Assembly: GCA_029232285.1 (NCBI GenBank) | Contig: JAOXFI010000063.1 | Location: 1-22,805 of the forward strand | Direction of reading: 5' to 3' | DNA length: 22,805 bases | Source: Agmasoma carcini (nom. nud.) | Taxonomy: Eukaryota > Microsporidia > Thelohaniidae | Shown here: positions 16,852 through 22,805 of the stretch, piece after piece | Numbering within the stretch: the first letter of the stretch is position 1 | How the letters are laid out: every line of letters begins with the position of its first letter | The notes under the pieces: generated by a model | Told to the model about the DNA's origin: nothing | The model's input: the letters and a program-made list of their open reading frames with translations, nothing else | Databases searched by the model: none | Translations under genes and position numbers: made by a program

Positions 16852-16877
16852 GGAAAAAAATATAAAAATTATATTTA

Positions 16878-16965
16878 TTTATGCAAAGTGATATAATTTT
16901 TATGCAAAGTGATATAATTTTTATGCAAAGTGATATAATTTTTATGCAAAATGATATAGTTGTAA
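16878..16965. repeat. 20-bp tandem repeat TTTATGCAAAGTGATATAAT, four copies
   Basis: Four head-to-tail units, the last diverged (TTTATGCAAAATGATATAGT), lie within 120 bases of the APC10 start in the spacer to the next gene downstream. The position allows a regulatory role for APC10, but no direct evidence is present. Confidence 0.9.
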
Positions 16966-17040
16966 TGTAAAATAATATTTATAACTAAATTTATTTATGC
17001 AAATAATTCCAATCAAAATTTACTTATAACAATTCTAAAT

Positions 17041-17604
17041 TTATTTATGCTTATTTGGTCCAAACATAATCCAACATCTATTTTTAAATAAGTACTTCAT
17101 TATAAAAAAGCTTCCATAAATATAAAATGAATTTGGTACTATCAAAAAGAACTTTATGATAAAACCAGCTGACTTAAATACATTATATAGTAAAAATATC
17201 TCAATTATAAGACTTATAAGACATGTAACTAGGTGTATGTTATATCTGAGAATCTTTATGCGTGTTCCAGGAATTATGCGAGAAAGTTCTAGAAAAAAAT
17301 CTTGTAAAAGCCAACATGAGTTGATATATAATATTAAATTTGATCTATACTTGAAAATGAAGGAAATGACGAAAGTCATAAAGTTTTTTTGAGCTAAATT
17401 GATGATTGCTCTCATGTACAAACATTTGCTTTTTTTGTTTTTAATTAGATTGATTTCAAACAATTTGTATTGATAGAGTACGATTCTTAAGATGGTGTAA
17501 AAATGGGAATCTTTGTGGTAGAATTCAGCTAATGATAAAAAGAAGATAAGAAATGGATGAATCAAGTCTAATATTGGTTTTATATAGAATGTTATAAGTT
17601 TCAT
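17041..17604 (-). CDS. Hydrophobic membrane protein, 187 aa, unrecognised
   Basis: The start is the ATG at 17604 (MKLITFYIKP); the frame reaches 17616 only with a TTG. Several hydrophobic segments (about 8-28, 80-100, 122-145, 150-172) are separated by Lys/Arg-rich stretches, and the protein ends FGPNKHK. The arrangement KLFEINLIKNK, then LILYINSCWLLQDFFLELSR, then RYNIHLVTCLISLIIEIFLL loosely recalls peroxin-11 proteins. Microsporidia are held to lack peroxisomes, so I do not assign this. TTTATGC lies just upstream and at the 3' end. Confidence 0.65.
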   Translation of the reverse strand: MKLITFYIKPILDLIHPFLIFFLSLAEFYHKDSHFYTILRIVLYQYKLFEINLIKNKKSKCLYMRAIINLAQKNFMTFVISFIFKYRSNLILYINSCWLLQDFFLELSRIIPGTRIKILRYNIHLVTCLISLIIEIFLLYNVFKSAGFIIKFFLIVPNSFYIYGSFFIMKYLFKNRCWIMFGPNKHK

Positions 17605-17639
17605 ATTTTTATGCAAATTTTTTTTTAAAAATTTAATAT

Positions 17640-17940
17640 GATAAAAATTAAAATAAAAAATGATGAATGGAACATATGTAAGAGAAGATCAAATAATTAT
17701 TGTTTTAAGATGTAAATAATTATTGTTTTAAGCGTATGTTTCAATATATGTAAATATGTTTTAATAAGTTATATACTATTACATACTATTATATACTATT
17801 ATATACTATTATTATATTTTATGCAAATACTATTACATATTTTATGCAAATACTATTACATTTTATGCAAATACTATTACATATTTTATGCAAATACTAT
17901 TACATTTTAAACAAATACTATTACATATTATTATATATTT
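17640..17940. repeat. AT-rich repeats TTTTATGCAAATACTATTACATA upstream of GPN3
   Basis: TATTATATACTATTA units (17770-17815) give way to about five copies of TTTTATGCAAATACTATTAC with or without ATA (17816-17925), reaching to within 30 bases of the GPN3 start. No gene is seen in this divergent spacer (17605-17967). Confidence 0.85.
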
Positions 17941-17967
17941 ATAACTTTTTTTTTACAAATTTTTAAC

Positions 17968-18705
17968 ATGGGAAATGCAATATTTATATTTGGTGCTGCT
18001 GGATCTGGTAAGACCACTTTTTGTCAAAATCTAAGAGATAAATGCCATTCAAGACGTAAACCAATACTAATCAACATGGATACAGCTCAAGAACACAACC
18101 TTGACTTTGATCTTAACTTAGCTGATATAATAAATGTTAATGAAGTCATGTCAGTATGTGATTATGGTCCAAATGGTGGCTTATTTATTGCTCTTCAAGA
18201 AATAATTGATAATATAAACGAACTATCACTTGATGACTATAAGGATGATCTTTTCCTCTTTGACTGTCCTGGCCAAATAGAATTATTTATGCATTCAAAT
18301 ATTATAGAATTATTAGTAAAACATTTACAGGGTTTTGCTTGTAAAGTCTCTATAATTTATTTATTTGATTCAAGTAACTTTATAGAATCTGACAAGTATT
18401 TATACACAACTTTATGTGCCAGCTTATGCATAAATAGATTATCATTGCCGGTGGTTAGTGTTATTACAAAATTAGATATTTTTGATGAAAATAAAGTAAG
18501 AAATGTTGTTGATCAGGATGAGGTTCATCAGAATGATGAATATGGAAGGTTTAAGTGTGCAATTAATGAGTTTTTAGATTATAATGGGATGAGAAACTAC
18601 ATTTATTTGAATTGGGAGGATCAAGAATCTGTTAATGATCTTTTTACTCAAATTGATATGATTTTTCAGATTTATGATGATGAAGATCCTAAAATAAATA
18701 TTTAA
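17968..18705 (+). CDS. GPN3: GPN-loop GTPase 3, RNA polymerase assembly factor, 245 aa
   Basis: GPN GTPases help assemble and import RNA polymerase II (and I/III) and work as pairs. Visible: P-loop GAAGSGKTT (9-17), the family-defining Gly-Pro-Asn insertion GPNGGL (67-72), DCPGQIEL (99-106) and a G4-like TKLD near 166. MGNAIFIFGAAGSGKTTFC, SSNFIES and the C-terminal DQESVNDLFTQIDMIFQIYDD match GPN3 more than GPN1 or GPN2 (GPN1 has a long C-terminal tail, absent here). The length is close to the family norm of 270-285, slightly short. The start follows TTTTTTTTTACAAATTTTTAAC, which includes an AAATTT-like stretch. It is the last intact gene in the window. Confidence 0.93.
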   Translation: MGNAIFIFGAAGSGKTTFCQNLRDKCHSRRKPILINMDTAQEHNLDFDLNLADIINVNEVMSVCDYGPNGGLFIALQEIIDNINELSLDDYKDDLFLFDCPGQIELFMHSNIIELLVKHLQGFACKVSIIYLFDSSNFIESDKYLYTTLCASLCINRLSLPVVSVITKLDIFDENKVRNVVDQDEVHQNDEYGRFKCAINEFLDYNGMRNYIYLNWEDQESVNDLFTQIDMIFQIYDDEDPKINI

Positions 18706-18939
18706 TTATTGAGATTAGAAATTATAATAAATTTTTATTGTTGAAATATCATAAATTTTTTATTATTGAAAATAAATGTACATATTTTGTGCAGTATCAA
18801 ATTTTAACAATTATATTTGTTACTAAGTCATGTATGATAATAAAAACTAAAAAATAATATTTTTAATTTTTATTAAGCATTTTAATATAAAAATTTAATA
18901 GCAAAAATATTTTTTTTTCAAATATCAATAAAATTTAAT
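18706..18939. other. AT-rich sequence after GPN3, nothing recognised
   Basis: No open frame or repeat of note. It forms the boundary between the gene-bearing part of the window and the decayed mobile-element region that follows. Confidence 0.6.
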
Positions 18940-19320
18940 AACTGTTGAATTTTGTTAAAATAATTTTGATGGATTGGCTGATGAAAAGCAATTTATTAAA
19001 AATAATACGATATTGATACATCTATAGTAACTAGACTAATATATAATAATATAATATACTAATATATACATCATGCTAATATATAATAACATTTTCTGTT
19101 ATTAATTATTTTTTTAAGAAATTTTCTGATTAGTATAGGCTTAGCTTTATCAGTTAAATATTAAATTTTAGTTAAAATCGGTAGGTTATATATCATCTAA
19201 AGGAGCAGATTGCTTATATGTATTTATTAAACTTATGATGCTGTATATAAGCATCTTTTAACTCAAGAATAGACATATAAATATTTATATTTTTGTTCAA
19301 AGCAAGATCAGCTGTAAAAT
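18940..19320 (-). pseudogene. Reverse transcriptase relic, Ty3/gypsy-like
   Basis: Broken minus-strand frames show reverse-transcriptase motifs in the right order. Near 19250-19276 SILELKDAY matches the catalytic (S/F)xLDLxxAYxQI motif. It is followed in the same frame, past stop codons, by AICSFR and YITY (about 19185-19213), as in the TAFxxxxGxYxY segment. In another frame, LTDKAKPILIRKFLKKIINN (about 19095-19150) fits the GLxNAPxxFxRFM stretch. Next, near 19066-19082, is YILA*C; one base away from this reading lies the YxDD-type catalytic signature. Near 18945-18995, ISQSIKIILTKF resembles the following FLGHxIS...I segment. Stops and frameshifts show it is dead. Each motif alone is weak; the order and spacing make the case. 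No LTRs were found. Confidence 0.5.
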
Positions 19321-19576
19321 TCAAAATAAATAACAATATCACTTTATTTTACTCTATATGAAATGCTTAGATCAAGATTTTATATTTAATTGTTACCAAT
19401 TCATATATACATGTTGAAATTACAGTATTTGTATAAAATATAATGATCTTTACCATCAATTTATGTGATTTAAGTTTGATTATATAAAATCACAATTATT
19501 TACGTAAATTAAATATTTAAAAATAATTATATCTAATATACAAAGTTGGTAATAAATAGAAAAGTTATTATGACTC

Positions 19577-20671
19577 TACCAGTGCATGTCGGAGATGAAT
19601 TTTTTTAAATAAACACAATTTATTATTTTATAACAATGTAAATTAATTTAAAAACATCAAATATTGTGGCAAAAGAATCCGAGAAATAAGCCATCTCCTC
19701 ATTTACAATATGAAACAACTTCCTTATATGGGCAAATATTTATCTTATTTATTATAGGACAAGTTCTAGGATTAAAAGAATTGGATTTCAAATATAAAGA
19801 AATCACTGAAAAGCTTAAACTCATCCATCAGTGCAATATATTAAATATATAAAAAACATAATATTAATTTATAATTGAAAAAATGGTTCGAGAAATCTCA
19901 TTTTAATTAATAATCAAAATAATAAATTGATCAATTATGGAAAAGGTTCTGCTAATTACATCAAATAAAATCTAAAAAAAGAAGATATTTATATATTAGT
20001 TTGCGTACTTTTGACATTGGTTAAATTTTGAGTTTAAGAGGGTGTGTTTCTATACGTAAGCATGTTCTTTAAAAATATTTTAAATTGGTTAAAAGTAGAT
20101 TTATTACAATAATAGCGAATGTTAAGATTTTATGGAAAGATGAATTATCAAAGAAATTATTTTTTAAACAAAGAAGGTACGGTATATAATCACAAACATC
20201 TTGTACCAATAATAAAACAAGAGAAAGTGAAATTTTCATATTGGGCTGTTTTTATCTGCAAAAGTTAAAATTAATAAGAGTGGATTATTGAATACAAACC
20301 CTTTTTATTTAGAATCTTTTATACTCTTTAGATAAATTATACAACAAACTTATATTTTTTTATCAAGATAATTATTCAAAATACTTCAAAGCATACTCAA
20401 TAATTTTTTAGGTCAAAACGGGTTTATAAAAAAAATGAATGGAAGTCATAATCTTTTTTTATGAGATAGTTAGCATATTTTATTTCGGATCAAAAATGCA
20501 GGGTTTAAAGCTAAAAATGATTATGGTTTTAAATGAACTATAGCGTATTTGTATAAAAAACCAAGTATTGTTTGTTAGAAGCCTGAAAAGTCGCAAGAAA
20601 TAGGCATATTGATTATTAAAACACATTTTCAGATTATTTAAAATAAAAATTAGCTTTGACATGCACTGGTA
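19577..20671 (+). mobile_element. Dead Tc1/mariner-family transposon with TIRs and TA duplication
   Basis: CCAGTGCATGTC at 19579-19590 is matched by its exact reverse complement at 20658-20669, and the match continues imperfectly inward to about 35 bp (AATTTTT...TTAAATAA). Both ends are flanked by TA (19577-19578 and 20670-20671), the Tc1/mariner target duplication. The internal length of 1091 bp is typical of these elements. The interior carries a decayed plus-strand transposase, annotated separately. Confidence 0.82.
19664..20505 (+). pseudogene. Tc1-like transposase relic
   Basis: Recognisable pieces occur in Tc1 order. 19664-19852 holds a helix-turn-helix-like stretch (YGQIFILFIIGQVLGLKELD); the frame opens with TTG, not ATG. 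NWLKVDLLQ at about 20083-20109 resembles the NWTxEDWxxVLFSDE block. VYNHKHLVPIIKQEKVKFSY followed by WAVF (20182-20253) matches YNPKxxxPTVKHGGGSVMVWG. YQDNYSKYFKAYS at about 20361-20399 keeps the second catalytic Asp of the QDNAxxH motif. EWKS*S...DQKCRV (20437-20505) aligns without gaps to the EWPxQSPDLNPIENLW...KxRV end. The blocks lie in three frames with many stops, so the gene is long inactive. The first Asp-Glu region and the final DE/DD are destroyed. Confidence 0.7.
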
Positions 20672-20783
20672 GGCTTATAATAATTTTTATATTTTTTGCC
20701 AACCCTGATCAATATATAAAAAAATTTTAAAAGATATTTTGATTAAAATCATTAAATTTGATCAAAATTAAACTTAGCGTTAT

Positions 20784-20803
20784 GTATTTACTTAAGTAAA
20801 TAC
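20784..20803. repeat. Perfect 20-bp palindrome
   Basis: GTATTTACTTAAGTAAATAC is exactly self-complementary. It lies inside the C-terminal part of the IS1595-like relic and is probably incidental, but it could form a short cruciform. Confidence 0.6.
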
Positions 20804-20835
20804 GATTATAAGAATCGATCATTTTTAAATCACCT

Positions 20836-20926
20836 TTTTAGTTTATTTCATAAAGACACAATATTTTGAGTATGAACAAGAATCCAGAATATTTTAAATC
20901 TATATTTTAGTTTATTTAATAAAGAC
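20836..20926. repeat. 69-bp-offset direct duplication inside the IS1595-like relic
   Basis: TTTTAGTTTATTTCATAAAG (20836-20855) recurs 69 bases later, as TTTTAGTTTATTTAATAAAG at 20905-20924, and both are followed by AC. On the minus strand the two copies encode SL*NKLK and SLLNKLK in one frame, so it looks like a tandem duplication within the transposase after or during its decay. Confidence 0.6.
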
Positions 20927-21549
20927 TTAATGCCTTGGTTTTGTAAATTTATCAACTAGATAAACTAAAATATAACCATAAATAGCTGTAAAATAAGTAA
21001 AAGTTAAATTAATTATATTTATATAACCATGTATTTTATCATCATATTATAGTCATCTCTCTGCACACATTTTGTAAAATAGGTAATAGAGTTGTTGCAC
21101 TCCTATCTTCAACAAGCTTTAAAATATCTTGAAAATGAAATAGATGTATCCCTAATACTAAACATTTACTTTTCTTATGATACTTTTGCTTATAATTGAA
21201 CATAGATTCATTAATTTGACAAATCACAACCAAACCAGCTATTATCATTGTATATAATTTTATTCTTTACGTATCTATTAGTAAAACCAGTTAGCTAAAT
21301 TTTTACACAAATATAGTTGCCGAATTGTGGTATTTTATAGAAAACATCTATAAAATAATTATTTTTCTTAAGTGTATCTTGATATCACAAAAACGTTTAT
21401 TCGTATGTTTATTTTTTAAATATTGATACAACTAGTTTTATAACAAATAAATATTATATTATCAATTTAAAGCATACAAATCAGTTCCTAGACTAGTGTT
21501 ACAACTACGGAAATAAATTCTTTCCTTATTAGTTTTTTTATAAGATCAG

Positions 21550-21762
21550 ATGTATTGTTTTGCTTATTACGAATTCATTTTTTGCAAATATTATAGTATA
21601 ATTGTTGAAAGAGAAGTAAAAATAGATTTAAAATTTGCATTACGTGACGTGTTTATAATATTTTGTTATCGTTTGGTTTCTTTATTGTTTTATATGATCA
21701 TTAAGGTATTAAATCTACGAGATGGTAAATGTTCTATAGCAAAGTTGAATTATGAAACATAA
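21550..21762 (+). CDS. Open frame of 70 codons, probably not a functional gene
   Basis: An ATG-started frame encodes MYCFAYYEFIFCKYY, then REVKIDLKFALRDVFIIFCY and a hydrophobic stretch RLVSLLFYMIIKVLNLRDGK. The middle part has somewhat protein-like charge distribution, unlike the pure Ile/Asn/Lys/Phe frames nearby. I cannot assign it to a family. Given its position between transposase relics and a foldback repeat, it may be another mobile-element fragment or chance. Confidence 0.2.
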   Translation: MYCFAYYEFIFCKYYSIIVEREVKIDLKFALRDVFIIFCYRLVSLLFYMIIKVLNLRDGKCSIAKLNYET

Positions 21763-22030
21763 TATAATGAAAATAATTATTATTAGTTTCATTAATAATA
21801 TATTTTAAAAAATTGAAACCAAATTTGACAGAAATACTTCTATAGTCACTAATTGTTACACATTAAACCAAATTAATTCTTAATTCCGATTTAAAACATT
21901 AACTAATATCCTCTCACAGGCATATACAACATCTCTGTTATAAAACACTTATGCTTTAAATAAAAAATAAAATTATATATTAAGGAAAAAGCATAAATGT
22001 TGAATTAATGATTTTTATCACAAATAAATT
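21763..22030. other. AT-rich stretch with a short hairpin, no gene
   Basis: 21945-21957 (ACACTTATGCTTT) pairs with 21988-22000 with one mismatch, around a loop of 30 bases. TTAGTTTCATTAAT...ATTGAAACCA near 21785-21820 is a second small stem. Nothing coding is seen. Confidence 0.5.
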
Positions 22031-22740
22031 TATAGGGTTTCTCGATCTATTTTTTAAGATTACATACCTACGTTATAACATTCCACATCAAGCTTTAAAT
22101 AAAATTCAAATAAGTAAAATTTTTTCTTTATTTTCTATCCATTTTTTAACTTTACATATCAACTTATAAATTTAAAATTCTTTTAAAAAAAATTAAATAT
22201 TACATACCTAATTTTGAATATATACTAATTATAGTAGTTCTCTATCTAATTTCAAATGTTCACATCAAAATATAAATATATATATTAATTTAATATGTTT
22301 CTTTATAATTATTTCGTATTTATTTGATTACTTTTATACCATAATATAAATTAAGAAAATTCATGTAGATATGTAATCTTTAAAAATACATAGATAATTA
22401 CTATAATTTGTATATATTTAAAAAATAGGTAAGTAATGTTTTAACGTTGATTCGAAATATTTAAAATTGTGGTGAAAACATGAAAAACTTGATGTGAACG
22501 ATTAAAAAATTGATAGGAAATATTATGAAAATTTTACCTAAAAAAATTATGGTTGAGATCTAATATGTAATATTTAAAAATAGGTATGAAATATTCAAAA
22601 TTTTTTTTCGAAGAATTTTAAATTTATAAGTTGATATGTAAAGTTAAAAAATGGATAGAAAATAAAGAAAATTTTTTACTCATTTGAAAATTTATTTAAA
22701 GCTTGATGTGGAATCTTAAAAATAGTTAGAAAAACCTATA
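22031..22740. mobile_element. Foldback-type long inverted repeat element
   Basis: 22079-22180 and 22613-22714 are near-identical inverted copies of about 102 bp with only a few differences, including 50 or more bases without mismatch (TTCTTTATTTTCTATCC...TTAAAATTC). Similarity continues outward: 22031-22058 matches the reverse complement of 22715-22740, interrupted in the left arm by an insertion of about 21 bp (ACATACCTACGTTATAACATT). The 430-bp centre holds further diverged copies of the arm unit, for example CTTGATGTGAACGATTAAAAAATTGATAGG near 22489-22518 and TATGTAATATTTAAAAATAGGTATGA near 22564-22589. No coding frame is present. It could be a foldback/MITE-like non-autonomous element or an inverted duplication of a satellite. 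Confidence 0.75.
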
Positions 22741-22805
22741 TTGTGATATTAACATTAAAAGGGGTTGGTTGATGATCATTTTATAAAATAAAAATATTAA
22801 TCTTA

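Larger units (their letters stand above)
20727..21480 (-). pseudogene. IS1595/ISXO2-like DDE transposase relic
   Basis: The clearest section is an open stretch at 21042-21248. VVICQINESMFNYKQKYHKK corresponds to the VEIDESxFxxxKYxRG motif, with the catalytic Asp now Asn. LVLGI and LKLVEDRSATTLLPILQNV match the xVxxRSAxTLxPxI segment, and MTII stands where GTxIxSD is expected. Upstream (about 21270-21410) are CDIKIHLRKN, like the end of the zinc-ribbon region, and LANWFY**IRKE, like TVxxWYxxxRE. Downstream, ILVHTQNIVSL*NKLKR (about 20838-20882) is the HTQxIExxWxxxKR motif, and YNRIYLSKY...DFNQNIF* (20727-20815) is the C-terminal end. Stops and frameshifts are frequent. ISXO2-like elements are known in microsporidia. 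Terminal inverted repeats were not identified. Confidence 0.7.

Noticed and set aside
20480..20662. Minus-strand frame of 60 codons
   Set aside because: It lies inside the Tc1-type element, antisense to its decayed transposase end, and ends next to the right inverted repeat.
22440..22460. Possible tRNA T-arm (GATTCGAAAT)
   Set aside because: No matching acceptor, D or anticodon stems were found around it.

Overview
The window looks like a piece of a microsporidian nuclear genome. It is very AT-rich, its genes are compact with no visible introns, and it mixes eukaryotic housekeeping genes (SAR1, a PMT-type O-mannosyltransferase, GFA1, a PKA regulatory subunit, APC10/DOC1, GPN3, a BAP31-like ER protein), most of them shorter than their usual relatives, with small secreted ricin-B-lectin-like proteins. 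Several start codons carry a CCC triplet immediately upstream, and poly-A/T or AAATTT-like stretches lie just before others; both are described start-site signals in this group. The Nosema/Vairimorpha side is the likeliest placement, but that is inference. No tRNA, rRNA or CRISPR array was recognised.

Layout. Positions 1-1900 hold blocks of short-period minisatellites (periods 6, 10, 16) around two small minus-strand genes, one of 103 aa with a signal-peptide-like start and one of 56 aa. From 1966 to 18705 there are 14 well-supported protein genes on both strands: SAR1 (-), an unrecognised 307-aa coiled-coil protein (+), a PMT2-type mannosyltransferase (+), a divergent GSK3-like kinase (+), GFA1 (-), PKA-R (-), two tandem ricin-B-like genes (+,+), a multi-TM protein (-), a BAP31-like protein (+), a third ricin-B-like gene (-), APC10 (-), another membrane protein (-) and GPN3 (+). 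A tentative 29-aa acidic ORF lies upstream of the kinase. Many spacers are filled with locus-specific AT-rich tandem repeats, several built around TTTATGCA/TGCATAAA.

From about 18.7 kb to the end there is no intact gene. Reading broken frames shows a small graveyard of mobile elements. A Ty3/gypsy-like reverse transcriptase relic lies on the minus strand (about 18.94-19.32 kb). A complete-length but dead Tc1/mariner-type element of about 1.09 kb, with terminal inverted repeats and a TA duplication, follows (19577-20671). Next is an IS1595/ISXO2-like transposase relic on the minus strand (about 20.73-21.48 kb). Last comes a foldback structure with arms of about 100 bp or more (22031-22740).

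Functional themes: GFA1 (hexosamine, hence chitin, precursor supply) and PMT (O-mannosylation) both serve wall and surface glycoprotein synthesis. SAR1 and the BAP31-like protein belong to the early secretory pathway. The three ricin-B-like proteins and possibly the two small minus-strand proteins are candidate secretory cargo. PKA-R, the GSK3-like kinase, APC10 and GPN3 are regulatory or assembly factors, several reduced in ways noted in the findings.
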